Assembly: GCF_000800015.1 (NCBI RefSeq) | Contig: NZ_JUGR01000001.1 | Location: 1,240,001 to 1,304,000 of the forward strand | Reading direction: 5' to 3' | Origin: Terriglobus sp. TAA 43 | Lineage (GTDB): Bacteria > Acidobacteriota > Terriglobia > Terriglobales > Acidobacteriaceae | Length of the DNA stretch: 64,000 bases | The notes under the pieces: generated by a model | The model's input: the letters and a program-made list of their open reading frames with translations, nothing else | Told to the model about the DNA's origin: nothing | The model's database searches: none | Position numbers and translations under genes: made by a program | Shown here: piece by piece, positions 1-8,387 of the stretch | Numbering within the stretch: the first letter of the stretch is position 1 | How the letters are laid out: each line of letters starts with the position of its first letter

Positions 1-143
1 GCATAGCCACTCTCCCGAAACAGCCGGTAGAGGATTTTCTGCATCCGCACGTCGTCTTCCACTACCAGTATCTGGGCCTGCGGTCCCATCCCAACGATGC
101 CGGAGCTGTGGTCGGACGAGGTTTGCGCCATGGTCTGCATCAT
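1..143 (-). CDS. Response regulator, N-terminal receiver fragment (cut by window edge)
   Basis: The frame runs from an ATG at 143 (a second ATG is at 140) to the left edge, giving about 47 residues. After a polar start of about 22 residues it reads AQILVVEDDVRMQKILYRLF, the first beta-strand, acidic pair and helix of a CheY-like receiver. The phosphoacceptor aspartate and any output domain lie outside the window, so the subfamily cannot be told. The gene diverges from the sugar transporter at 440, leaving about 300 bp for promoters. The receiver call is firm for so short a piece; the start is less certain because two ATGs are adjacent and neither has a strong ribosome binding site. Confidence 0.75.
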   Translation of the reverse strand, partial: MMQTMAQTSSDHSSGIVGMGPQAQILVVEDDVRMQKILYRLFRESGY

Positions 144-439
144 CCCCACATTGTCATACCAAAATGAGGTATAAATCGTGGATTTCGTCCACCGTGACAA
201 AGTAATGACTTTTGGGGAGCGAAAATGGCGCTGTGGCGCGACGAAGAGTGCCTCCGACGGCCGATTCCCGTCTGCCGCCCTCAGGTTCGAGAAGTGACGT
301 CTCAAGCTGGTTCATGCGACTGAAATGGTGGGTATCGTAGTCTTCCTGTTTTCTGAAAGGATTCAAAGTCAGTCTCGAATGGATGATCTTGCTCGGTCCC
401 AGAATTGACTAAATCACCTCACTGAAAGGGACGCGCTCC

Positions 440-1429
440 ATGTATCAGCCTGAAACATACGGTATTGCACTTCTGTTCATGATCCTCAGCATGCTGTGCT
501 GGGGATCATGGGCAAACTCGATGAAGCTCTGTCCTGGCTACAGATTCCAGTTGTTTTACTGGGACTACGTTATCGGCCTGATTGCGGGGGCAGTCGTGTG
601 GGGTGTGACTCTTGGAAGCCACGGAGTCGCAGGGCGTTCCTTTTTCGCAGACATCGTTCACTCAGGGCAACATTCGATCCTTCTCGCGATGGCGGGCGGT
701 GCGATCTTCAACATTGCGAATTTGTTGCTGGTTGCGGCGATCGACATCGCAGGCCTGGCCGTGGCCTTTCCCGTTGGTATTGGCCTTGCACTCATCGTGG
801 GTGCAGTAAGTACCTACATCATTTCCCCTAAGGGAAATCCTCTCCTTCTGTTTGTCGGTATTGCATTGGTTACGGCAGCCATCGTGTTCGATGCCATCGC
901 CTATCGGTTGCGGGAAACCGAACACGCAGCCATGAGCCGTCGTGGCATCATCATTAGTTTGATCGCAGGACTCTTGATGGGAACCTTCTATCCGTTCGTT
1001 TCAAAGGCCATGACGATAGAAGATGCTCCCGGCCCCTATGCAGCGCTTCTCTTCTTCGCACTTGGCGTGGCTATCTGCGCTATCCCCGTGAACTATTTCT
1101 TCATGCGCTTCCCTCTCGATGGCCGCGAACCCGCCCCGATGCAGGGCTATTGGCAGGCGAACGGTTCGTGGCATCTGTGGGGCGTGCTGGGAGGAGCTAT
1201 CTGGTGCACAGGTGCAATGGCTAACTTTGTAGCCTCGCGCGCCAACATTGTCGGCCCATCGGTTTCATACTCCATTGGTCAAGGCGCCACGATGATTTCA
1301 GCCTGCTGGGGTGTGTTTGTGTGGCATGAATTCTGTGCCGCACCAGCGCGTTCCAGAACCATTCTGAGATGGATGTTCGTGTTTTTCCTGTGCGGCTTGA
1401 CGGCGGTTGCCTGCGCTCCGCTGTTTTAA
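440..1429 (+). CDS. GRP/ureide-permease-like sugar transporter (DMT superfamily)
   Basis: A 329-residue integral membrane protein with about ten hydrophobic segments over its whole length, as in the DMT superfamily. The start (WGSWANSMKL, then FQLFYWDY about 15 residues later) and the glycine-rich pair of helices near residues 75-125 resemble the glucose/ribose porter (GRP) and ureide permease families, inner-membrane carriers for sugars or related polar metabolites. An AAAGGGA ribosome binding site lies about 10 bases before the ATG at 440. The substrate cannot be read from sequence. No metabolic partner is in the same operon; the next gene on this strand, a cupin, is about 410 bp away. Confidence 0.72.
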   Translation: MYQPETYGIALLFMILSMLCWGSWANSMKLCPGYRFQLFYWDYVIGLIAGAVVWGVTLGSHGVAGRSFFADIVHSGQHSILLAMAGGAIFNIANLLLVAAIDIAGLAVAFPVGIGLALIVGAVSTYIISPKGNPLLLFVGIALVTAAIVFDAIAYRLRETEHAAMSRRGIIISLIAGLLMGTFYPFVSKAMTIEDAPGPYAALLFFALGVAICAIPVNYFFMRFPLDGREPAPMQGYWQANGSWHLWGVLGGAIWCTGAMANFVASRANIVGPSVSYSIGQGATMISACWGVFVWHEFCAAPARSRTILRWMFVFFLCGLTAVACAPLF

Positions 1430-1840
1430 CTTTCATCGTTTTCTTGAGGGAGACGCAGGGACCAAGGAACAAGAGATCCGCGGAACAGATTGGCCAACAG
1501 CCTTTCGTAATTCATGAAAGAGATTGATGCTGACAGCGTAAACGGCGACACACAGAACGGTGTCTCGCTCGCTGCCGAGAAGGCTGGCCATCTATTAGCG
1601 TTTGAACCTGAAAGCGGACCCCGCGATGAAGGGCTTATACGAAACGCAGGCTCTTTACAGTGTGGCGGGCATTTCGCTGCACCCAAGCGTTGGTCATGTG
1701 CGTTCGACCGGTCACCCGTGCACTTCCACACGTTCTTCCGTGTAGCGTCCGCTATATTTTCGAAACTTCAGGAAAGGTAGCATTTCTTCAGATTCAATCT
1801 GCATCGTCCCACGGCTGCTAATTCCCGAGGATCAATATCT
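1430..1840. other. Intergenic stretch, no supported gene
   Basis: About 410 bases between the transporter and the cupin gene. Short open frames exist on both strands, but none has a good ribosome binding site, a recognisable domain or a signal peptide. I see no strong terminator hairpin. The last 60 bases presumably hold the cupin promoter; GAGGA near 1827 is its likely ribosome binding site. Confidence 0.5.
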
Positions 1841-2329
1841 ATGGTTTCCAAACCACCCATCGTCAATCTTGACACTGCACCTGCGTACTGGTTCCTTAAC
1901 GCTCTTCATCTTGTCTTGGCTCTAAACGAAATAGGAGAAGGCGCATATTCTCTGATTCACACCACGGCACCGCCCGACTTCGAAACGCCCTACCACCTTC
2001 ATCACGATGAAGACGAAGCGTTCTACATCCTTGACGGTGAGTTGACGGTCATTCTCAACGGAGAAAAGAGTGTGGCTGGGCCCGGAAGCTACATCTTCCT
2101 GCCTCGCGGCGTACCGCATGGATTTCGGAGCAGCAGTAACAAAAATTCCCATATGCTCGTCCATGCAATTCCCGGAGGCAAGGTTGGCTTCGTCGGGATG
2201 ATGCTGGAGATGGCTACACCAATTCAAGACCGCCATACGTTGCCTGAACCCACGCCCCCAGACTTCAAGAGGCTTGCGGAACTCTGCGAACAGAATAAGA
2301 TCAGCATCCTCGGTCCCCTTCCCCGTTGA
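1841..2329 (+). CDS. Cupin-domain protein (quercetinase-like fold)
   Basis: A 162-residue single-domain cupin without a signal peptide. Cupin motif 1 is visible as His52-x-His54-x4-Glu59 followed by the glycine of ILDGE, and motif 2 as PRGVPH with His93, so all four usual metal ligands are present. Small single cupins of this type include metal-dependent dioxygenases and isomerases as well as non-enzymatic ligand-binding proteins, so the reaction cannot be assigned. It is convergent with the aldehyde dehydrogenase (56 bp between stop codons) and shares no operon. The start is supported by GAGGA about 10 bases upstream. Confidence 0.75.
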   Translation: MVSKPPIVNLDTAPAYWFLNALHLVLALNEIGEGAYSLIHTTAPPDFETPYHLHHDEDEAFYILDGELTVILNGEKSVAGPGSYIFLPRGVPHGFRSSSNKNSHMLVHAIPGGKVGFVGMMLEMATPIQDRHTLPEPTPPDFKRLAELCEQNKISILGPLPR

Positions 2330-2385
2330 AGAGGACCGCTACCCACAGAACTACGGGCGGAATCATGGATGCCATCGTCGTGTAA

Positions 2386-3753
2386 TTAGTACGAATGTAG
2401 TACCGTCTTGGCATTCATGAATTCGTGCAGCCCCAGCGAACCTAACTCTCGGCCGTGACCAGATCGCTTGATGCCTCCAAAGGAAACTTCTGGCATAGAC
2501 ACGAGTATCTGATTGAACGCAGTCATCCCGGCTTCTATCTCACGAGCAAACCGCTCCTGCTCGGCTGGATCATTCGTCCAGACTGAAGAGCCGAGCCCAT
2601 ACGGCACATCATTCGCAATGCGAATCGCCTCATCGATATCGTTCGCTTTGAAGACAATCGCTACAGGTCCAAAGATTTCTTCCCGCGTGAGAGAACTGCC
2701 TGTCGGCACATCCACGAACACTCCCGCAGATAGATACGCTCCCTTGCCCTCAAGAACTTCTCCGCCTACGAGGAGTCGTGCACCCTCCTGCTTCGCTTTC
2801 TCAATCTGCTCCAAGATCAAATCGCGTTGCGCAAGGCTCGAAAGAGGTCCCATGTCGATGTCTGGATTCATAGGATCTCCGGCTTTAACCGCTTTCATTG
2901 CTACGACGAATTTCTCCAGAAACTCTTCATAGATATCCGTATGCACAATCATCCGCTTGCCGCAGATGCAGGACTGTCCCGTGTTTTGAATTCGAGCCTT
3001 GACTGCCTGAGGAACAGCTTCATCAAGAAGCGCAGAAGGCATCACGATGAACGGATCGGAGCCCCCTAGTTCAAGGACAACTTTCTTCAGCGCTCCCCCA
3101 GCTTGCGCTCCCACGGCACAGCCCGCTCGTTCGCTGCCGGTAAGGGTTACCGCAGCGACGCGATCGTCAGCAATCAAATCTGGAACCGCTGAGAGTGGAA
3201 TAGGAAGATTCTGAAAGACTCCAGTCGGTGCCCCGGCAGCCAGAACCATCTCTTCAATGAGAGCTGCACACCCCTGGACATTTGGAGCGTGCTTCAACAG
3301 TCCCACGTTGCCAGCCATGATTGTCGGAGCAATGAACCTGGCAACCTGCCAGTATGGAAAGTTCCAGGGCATGATCCCGAGTATGGCTCCCAGCGGAAGC
3401 CATACTGTCTCAGCGGTCTTGCCGTTATGTAATTTTGTTCTTGTGCTTTGCAAGAGCTCAGCACCGTGTTGAGCATAGTATCGAAAGGCCGTGGCGCACT
3501 TCACGGCTTCAGCAACTGCGGATAGATACGTCTTACCCATCTCGATCGTGGCCATCTCAGCAAGGCGATGCTTATTTGCCTCGAAATTATCTGCAATCCT
3601 GGAAAGCAAAACCTGCCGCTCTGTCATCGGTGAAATCCGCCAGGACTTGAAGGCAGAGGCAGCCAGGAAAAGGCGCCGTTCCAATTCCACAGGGTCGATT
3701 TCTTGATAGGTTGCCACTTCGACGCCTGTGGCGGGATTGATGCTCGTGAACAT
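2386..3753 (-). CDS. NAD(P)-dependent aldehyde dehydrogenase, succinate-semialdehyde dehydrogenase-like
   Basis: A 455-residue cytoplasmic aldehyde dehydrogenase, oxidising an aldehyde to the acid with NAD(P)+. The catalytic set is visible: Asn131 in PWNFPYW, general base Glu228 in LELGGSDPF and nucleophile Cys262 in [11 protein letters not shown]. Length and the NTGQSC context fit the short succinate-semialdehyde dehydrogenase group (Sad/YneI-like), but the substrate is not proven. I chose the ATG at 3753 because GAGGAG lies 5 bases upstream; the frame could be extended 21 residues to a TTG at 3816, but that segment is poor in conserved sequence and has no ribosome binding site. It is a single gene; the upstream neighbour on the strand is separated by a hairpin. 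Confidence 0.88.
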   Translation of the reverse strand: MFTSINPATGVEVATYQEIDPVELERRLFLAASAFKSWRISPMTERQVLLSRIADNFEANKHRLAEMATIEMGKTYLSAVAEAVKCATAFRYYAQHGAELLQSTRTKLHNGKTAETVWLPLGAILGIMPWNFPYWQVARFIAPTIMAGNVGLLKHAPNVQGCAALIEEMVLAAGAPTGVFQNLPIPLSAVPDLIADDRVAAVTLTGSERAGCAVGAQAGGALKKVVLELGGSDPFIVMPSALLDEAVPQAVKARIQNTGQSCICGKRMIVHTDIYEEFLEKFVVAMKAVKAGDPMNPDIDMGPLSSLAQRDLILEQIEKAKQEGARLLVGGEVLEGKGAYLSAGVFVDVPTGSSLTREEIFGPVAIVFKANDIDEAIRIANDVPYGLGSSVWTNDPAEQERFAREIEAGMTAFNQILVSMPEVSFGGIKRSGHGRELGSLGLHEFMNAKTVLHSY

Positions 3754-3851
3754 GGTTCTCCTCTTCACAGTTCCGTCGGACACGGCTTCGTGGGCCCTCG
3801 TGTTGGATGTTTCCAAAATCTCTCTGTTAGAGCAATTGCCTCAGAATCGTA

Positions 3852-3888
3852 AGGCGACTCTCACTCAATGAAGACGTGCGAGTCGCCT
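3852..3888 (-). terminator. Terminator-like hairpin after the lipoprotein gene
   Basis: A 9-bp perfect stem (AGGCGACTC at 3852-3860, GAGTCGCCT at 3880-3888) with a 19-base loop, 20 bases beyond the stop codon of the minus-strand lipoprotein gene. No clear U-run follows, so it may be a weak terminator or a processing/stability hairpin. Confidence 0.45.
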
Positions 3889-3907
3889 AACCATACTCAA
3901 CCCAGAA

Positions 3908-5788
3908 TCAGTGACTCGCTGTTGTCTGCTGAGCGTTTTCGTACATTAGCAGACTCATTGCATTGCCATCCAACTCAATCGCCATCACGCGGCTGCTATC
4001 AATTGGATAGTATGCGTACCCGCTGGACATGCTGAATGAGAGCGAGTTCAATCCGGTCAATTGGAACAGTCCGGAAGAGCTTTCTGTCCCGGTCACTCCA
4101 GTGTTTGAGTACGTATCGAACGGCGTCGGCGCAAAGCTCAACAGATTCTGATCTTGCGATGTGTAGTCGGTAAAGCCGCTCAGATTGTCGTTGCTGATAG
4201 TAACCGGGCCTACCGCTCCAAATGGTTGCTCGTACGCGGGGCCATTCAGGAAGCCGATACCCGAGAGCGCATAGGTTCCCTCATAGTCGCTTAGGCCATT
4301 CTGTGCAAACGCCAGGCCGCTGGTTTCTTGAATGCTGTCCGCACCAATCTCTACTGCATTGCCGTTGCCGTCCAGGTAAAGAATGAACGTAAAAGCGGCG
4401 TTGGAGAATGCGTCGGGCACAATGTTGCTCACCACCACCCGCCCCAACGGGCTTACAGTGTACGTTGCGCCAGAGTAGATGCCGCGTCCTGTGTTTGTAA
4501 GATCGTTCACAACCAGGTGCCCCGAAACCGAGCCGTTGCTGGCGAAGGTGTGATAACCACCAAACGTCACGGGGCCGTTGAGATCCTGTCCGATCGCGCC
4601 ATGTACGTAAGTTGTATTGGCAACGCTGGCGGTGCTGAATTGGCCAGCATTCGATCCTTGCGCGAGCATGGTTCCACCGAGGTCTGCGTTCAGACTGTCT
4701 GACTGACTTTCCAGAACCTGTACCGTCTTGCCATCGAGTACATAGCCCGTTAGCACGAAGGGCTTAACCACGCTCGAATTCGGCGCCAAGCTGATCGAGA
4801 TTCTTCCATACTGGTCGGGCGTGCTTACCGCACCCGAGGTGAAGGTTTGTCCCAACAGTACAAATGCATTGCCCGTGTTCTGGTTATCATTTGCGTCGTT
4901 GAAATCAAAAATGCTACCAGTCGTGTTGAGCGCACCATTGTTGAAGCTCAAAATGCCACCGACACTGAGTTGATTTTCGTCCGAGGTGGAATCGACGCCG
5001 GTAGTTGCAAAAGCGTATCCGCCGCTTGGTGTTGCTGTACTCGTTTGGAGATCCATCGATCCAGTTGCCGCGCCAAAGCTATCAAACTCTGACAAGATGA
5101 AGCGTGTTGCAGAGACCTGAGTGCCGCGCAGCGTCAGAACACCGTTCACACCAATGTTCGGATCCGATGTGGCCAACACAAACTGTGTATTGCCGTTGGT
5201 GAAGGTGATACTCGAACTCGCAGGGATCAACGAATTTGTTCCGAGATTGTCGGCATCCGTGTAGTCCTCCTCGCCACCTGTGATGGAGCCGCTCTTCACC
5301 GTGATGGCGCCGCCCACGTAGTACGACATATTGTTGTCCTGGCCAGACAGGTGATACACGTATGTTCCATCAGCTATCTTAGGCGTGGATGGGGCCGTAA
5401 TCGTCACGGTTGCGCTTGCAGATTTGGTCTTATCCGTAACGGAGGTTGCTGTAATCGTTACCGTGGAAGCGGAAGGAACGGCACCCGGTGCAGAATATGT
5501 CGTCGACGCTCCGCTCGTTGTAGAGGTCGGGTTGAAGATGCCGCAAGATGAACTTCCACAACTAACGCTCCAGGTTACGCCGCCGTTCGCCGTGTCGTTG
5601 TTCACTGAAGCAGCAACACCAGCTGTCCCACCCGTCGACAAAGTCGATGGTGGCGCAGTCACAAATACAACGCTAATCGGATTGGTCGGTGTGGGGCCGG
5701 AGCCCGATCCGGAACCGCCGCTGCAACCCACCAGCATGATGGCGACAACAAAGGCAAAAGCGACATAGAGACCGTTACGAATCGTCAT
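3908..5788 (-). CDS. Secreted lipoprotein with N-terminal Ig-like domain
   Basis: A 626-residue protein with a lipoprotein signal: a hydrophobic stretch then LVGC with Cys22 as the lipidation site, followed by a Gly/Ser linker. Residues about 40-135 look like a bacterial Ig-like domain of the acidobacterial type (SVSCGSSSCGIFNPTS, then VTITATSVTDKTKSASATVTI). The rest is rich in Asn, Gly, Ser and Thr with repeated beta-strand patterns (YALSGIGFLN, FTNGNTQFVLATSD), consistent with an all-beta surface protein. I do not recognise a catalytic motif. It is translationally coupled to the preceding gene: the TAA of that gene and this ATG share one base. It is probably exposed on the cell surface or in the periplasm; function unknown. 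Confidence 0.75.
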   Translation of the reverse strand: MTIRNGLYVAFAFVVAIMLVGCSGGSGSGSGPTPTNPISVVFVTAPPSTLSTGGTAGVAASVNNDTANGGVTWSVSCGSSSCGIFNPTSTTSGASTTYSAPGAVPSASTVTITATSVTDKTKSASATVTITAPSTPKIADGTYVYHLSGQDNNMSYYVGGAITVKSGSITGGEEDYTDADNLGTNSLIPASSSITFTNGNTQFVLATSDPNIGVNGVLTLRGTQVSATRFILSEFDSFGAATGSMDLQTSTATPSGGYAFATTGVDSTSDENQLSVGGILSFNNGALNTTGSIFDFNDANDNQNTGNAFVLLGQTFTSGAVSTPDQYGRISISLAPNSSVVKPFVLTGYVLDGKTVQVLESQSDSLNADLGGTMLAQGSNAGQFSTASVANTTYVHGAIGQDLNGPVTFGGYHTFASNGSVSGHLVVNDLTNTGRGIYSGATYTVSPLGRVVVSNIVPDAFSNAAFTFILYLDGNGNAVEIGADSIQETSGLAFAQNGLSDYEGTYALSGIGFLNGPAYEQPFGAVGPVTISNDNLSGFTDYTSQDQNLLSFAPTPFDTYSNTGVTGTESSSGLFQLTGLNSLSFSMSSGYAYYPIDSSRVMAIELDGNAMSLLMYENAQQTTASH

Positions 5789-6246
5789 TAGAGTGCTCCG
5801 TTCTGCATGGGCTGCGACTGAGCGCGCGCCTTAGTGCGGTGACGAAGAACGACTCCTCGATGATTGCGAATCGTGAACGTTTCGTTATTCAAAACGAGTT
5901 GCTTGGCGAAGAGATAGCTCTTGCCGTTGACCGTCTCCATCTTGCCCGTAACCTGCAGTTTGCTGCCCACAGTAATTTCGGAGACCGCTTTGGGAGCGTA
6001 AGGTCCTATAGCAACGTCCAATTGACCTTGTGCCGTACCGAGAATCACATGCAGACCCGCGGGTCCTCCGGCTGTCCCTTTGTTCACCACTTCTGTCACA
6101 AACGAGGACGTGGTTATGTCGTTACCCGATGTGTTTGCGACCCAGTGTCCCGCAAATTTCCCGTTAGTACCGACAGAGTTCTGAGCGACAACACACAACG
6201 TGCAGAATAGCCACGCCGCTACTGCGAAAGCGAATCTTATCGTCAC
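5788..6246 (-). CDS. Small secreted protein with OB-like beta domain
   Basis: A 152-residue protein starting at GTG (6246), supported by AAGGGG about 8 bases upstream. A Sec signal peptide covers about residues 1-21 (FAFAVAAWLFCTLCVVAQ). The mature part reads like a small beta-barrel: LHVILGTAQGQLDVAIGPY, then GSKLQVTGKMETVNGKSYLFAKQLVLNNETFTIRN. That resembles nucleic-acid-binding-fold or OB-type domains of periplasmic proteins, but no family can be named with confidence. The basic C-terminal tail (RHRTKARAQ) is unusual. It is the first gene of a two-gene operon, with a one-base overlap to the lipoprotein gene, so the two are likely made together. Confidence 0.6.
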   Translation of the reverse strand: MTIRFAFAVAAWLFCTLCVVAQNSVGTNGKFAGHWVANTSGNDITTSSFVTEVVNKGTAGGPAGLHVILGTAQGQLDVAIGPYAPKAVSEITVGSKLQVTGKMETVNGKSYLFAKQLVLNNETFTIRNHRGVVLRHRTKARAQSQPMQNGAL

Positions 6247-6574
6247 CGTTAAAAGCCCCTTCGAAATGTCAGGCTCAGATCAAGACGTCACGATCGAAGA
6301 GCCTCAGCGAACAACTCTGAGACTAGGAGGGAAAGAGACCAAAGAACATAGAGGTTGTTACACGACGGAACTGTGTGGTGCCACATGGCTTGCCATCCGC
6401 GCAATCGTCCTGAGTTCCCGAGAGGTGCCCTCACAGCTCAGATTGCAATGGTGGCATCAACATCACTGTTCCCCGACTAAATTCAGATTGGTTTAAGGAT
6501 CGTTGGTTAGGTTGGAATCCACGAGGGCGAATTATGGGTAACAGACCATATCGCCTCCAAGGAGATCTATTCCA
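6247..6574. other. Divergent promoter region
   Basis: A 328-base region between a minus-strand operon and a plus-strand propeller gene. It holds no supported gene. The right part contains the 11-base-spaced repeat at 6481-6498 and the AAGGAG ribosome binding site before 6575. I see no hairpin of note. Confidence 0.5.
6481..6498 (+). promoter_or_regulatory. Putative response-regulator box before yncE-like gene 1
   Basis: Half-sites ATTCAGA (6481-6487) and TTTAAGG (6492-6498) are separated by 4 bases, an 11-base repeat as used by OmpR/PhoB-family dimers. It lies 77 bases before the start codon. The same arrangement, with TTGG as spacer in the same relative orientation, recurs before the TonB receptor at 18407. 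By-eye assignment. Confidence 0.45.
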
Positions 6575-7585
6575 ATGCGTCTTCCCTCTCTCTTGCTTGC
6601 AATCGGTATTGCAGCCCCACTCATGGCACAGCAGTCGGCTCCGTCCTATAAGGTGACGCACACCTCCGTTCTCGGGGGTGAAGGTGGATGGGATTACCTT
6701 GTCCCGGATTCGGCGAATCATCGCCTGTTCATTGCGCGCGAAACACGGCTCATGGTGATTGATCAGGATTCGGGAAAGCTGTCTGGAGAAGTGCAAGGGA
6801 TCAATGGAGCGCATGGAACCGCGGTTGCAACTGCCTTTGGTCACGGCTTTGCCACTTCCAGTGAAGATAAGTCCGTCGTCATGTTCGACTTGAAGACGCT
6901 GAAGGTGCTCAAGCGCATCCCCGCGGCTGAGGACGCCGATGCCATCCTTTTTGACGCTCCGTCGGGTCGGGTATTCAGTCTGAATGGCGACGCGAACTCA
7001 GCCACCGTGATCGATGCTCGCACGGGAAGCTTCATAAAGAATCTGCCGCTCGGAGGTAAACCAGAGTATGGCGTTTCGGCGGGCGATGGCATGATCTATG
7101 CCAATCTTGAGGACAAGAACGAGATCGTCGAAATCGATGGCAAGACAGCGACGGTAAAGCGCCGCTGGTCCACCGCACCCTGCACACAGCCCGTTTCCAT
7201 GGCGATTGATACCGCGCATCATCGCTTGTTCAGCGGGTGCCGCGGCGGCAAAATGGCCGCCTCGGACTACCTGGCAGGCAAGGTAGTCGCAACGGCACCC
7301 ATCGGAGCCGGCGTTGACGGCGGCGGATACGACCCGGGAACGGGCAATGTCTTCGAATCAAATGCAGACGGCACACTTACGGTGATTCACCAGGACAATC
7401 CGAATCAATATCACGTTGTCCAGACCGTGACCACACCTGTTGGTTCGCGCAACATGACCGTCGATCCGACAAGCCATCGCCTGTTCGTCGCAGCTGCAAA
7501 GTTCGGACCTGTACTAGCGGGAAAGAAGCGCGGTCCAGTTCTTACTGGCTCCTTCAGCTTGTTGACAATTGAGCCGAAGCCATAG
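6575..7585 (+). CDS. Secreted YncE-like beta-propeller protein
   Basis: A 336-residue protein with a Sec signal peptide (about residues 1-19, ending AAPLMAQQ). The mature part is a seven-bladed YncE/YVTN-type propeller; repeated blade motifs such as HRLFIARETRLMVID, KSVVMFDLKTLKVLKRI and HRLFVAAAKFGPV are visible. Such proteins are periplasmic binding or scaffold proteins, often made under metal or nutrient limitation, with no established enzymatic role. AAGGAG 9 bases before the ATG fixes the start. It is clearly paralogous to the gene at 28088: both begin the mature domain with GGEGGWDYL and share NLEDKNEIV/NIEDKNEIV. A strong hairpin follows, then two-component system 1. Confidence 0.78.
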   Translation: MRLPSLLLAIGIAAPLMAQQSAPSYKVTHTSVLGGEGGWDYLVPDSANHRLFIARETRLMVIDQDSGKLSGEVQGINGAHGTAVATAFGHGFATSSEDKSVVMFDLKTLKVLKRIPAAEDADAILFDAPSGRVFSLNGDANSATVIDARTGSFIKNLPLGGKPEYGVSAGDGMIYANLEDKNEIVEIDGKTATVKRRWSTAPCTQPVSMAIDTAHHRLFSGCRGGKMAASDYLAGKVVATAPIGAGVDGGGYDPGTGNVFESNADGTLTVIHQDNPNQYHVVQTVTTPVGSRNMTVDPTSHRLFVAAAKFGPVLAGKKRGPVLTGSFSLLTIEPKP

Positions 7586-7591
7586 ACGTGT

Positions 7592-7641
7592 CGCGCTGTC
7601 GCATCGGCTCAGGACGAGACATGCCAGCCGATGCGACAGCG
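7592..7641. repeat. Perfect 17-bp inverted repeat between propeller gene and response regulator
   Basis: GCGCTGTCGCATCGGCT at 7592-7608 pairs perfectly with 7625-7641 around a 16-base loop. It begins 6 bases after the propeller stop codon and ends 68 bases before the response regulator start. There is no U-run, so it may be a terminator of another kind, an mRNA stabiliser or a partial attenuator between the two units. Confidence 0.7.
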
Positions 7642-7709
7642 CTTCAAAGCGACTGGATATTCATCAAGAATCAAGACATTTTGGATACCGTCAGTCTCAG
7701 GCAGATTTT

Positions 7710-8387
7710 GTGAGAATCCTAGTAGTGGAGGACGATCCGAAGCTATCGTCCGTTTTGAAAGATGCGCTCGAAAAAAAGTCTTATCGGGTGACAACTGTCG
7801 CCGACGGTAAAGAGGCTTTAGAGCTCGGTAGAGACTTCACGTTCGAATTCATTCTCCTCGATGCGATGCTTCCGGGCATGGATGGCTTTTCTATCGCCAG
7901 GGAGCTTCGCAAGAGCGGCGTTGCCGCTCACGTGCTGATGCTGACCGCTCGCGACGCTAAGTCCGACATTGTTCGAGGTCTGGACTGCGGTGTGGATGAC
8001 TATCTGACAAAACCATTTTCCTTTGACGAACTCTTCGCTCGACTACGTGCACTGGCGCGCCGAGGAACGGCGTCCCCGCAACTGATTTACGAGGTTGGCG
8101 ATCTGAGGATGGACGCGGTCACTCATGCGGCAACTCGGGCCGGACAAGCCATCTCACTCACGCGAACCGAACATCTGATACTGGAATACCTACTGCGGAA
8201 TCCCAACGTGGTATTGCGACGAGATGCCATTATCAATGCCGTGTGGGGATACGAAACGACCGTTGAGAACAACACGCTCGATGCATTCATGAAGCAGTTG
8301 CGATTCAAGGTGGACTCAGGTCACGAGACAAAACTGATTCAGACCGTTCGTGGCTTCGGCTACAAGCTGACTGCAGGCTATCCATGA
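7710..8387 (+). CDS. OmpR/PhoB-family response regulator (system 1)
   Basis: A 225-residue regulator: receiver domain (acidic pair Glu7-Asp8, phosphoacceptor Asp51 in LLDAMLPGMDGF, conserved Lys in LTKPF) followed by a winged-helix DNA-binding domain (LTRTEHLILEYLLRNPNVVLRRDAIINAVWG, ending IQTVRGFGYKL). I place the start at the GTG at 7710, which gives the canonical beginning (V)RILVVEDD; the frame is open further upstream to 7569 but that would overlap the preceding gene and run through the hairpin. It overlaps the kinase gene by 4 bases (ATGA), so the pair is translationally coupled. Target genes probably include neighbouring propeller and TonB receptor genes. Confidence 0.9.
   Translation: MRILVVEDDPKLSSVLKDALEKKSYRVTTVADGKEALELGRDFTFEFILLDAMLPGMDGFSIARELRKSGVAAHVLMLTARDAKSDIVRGLDCGVDDYLTKPFSFDELFARLRALARRGTASPQLIYEVGDLRMDAVTHAATRAGQAISLTRTEHLILEYLLRNPNVVLRRDAIINAVWGYETTVENNTLDAFMKQLRFKVDSGHETKLIQTVRGFGYKLTAGYP

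Noticed and set aside
154-366. Open frame of 70 codons on the minus strand between the left-edge regulator and the transporter.
   Set aside because: No ribosome binding site, signal or domain; composition looks random and it lies in a divergent promoter region.
1514-1780. Open frame of 88 codons on the plus strand.
   Set aside because: No ribosome binding site before the ATG, no recognisable motif, and competing frames on the other strand are equally long.
3754-3816. Longer start (TTG) for the aldehyde dehydrogenase.
   Set aside because: GAGGAG 5 bases before the ATG at 3753 and normal family length favour the shorter form.
7569-7709. Upstream extension of response regulator 1 by 47 codons.
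   Set aside because: It would overlap the preceding gene, run through a 17-bp hairpin, and place non-conserved sequence before the canonical receiver start.
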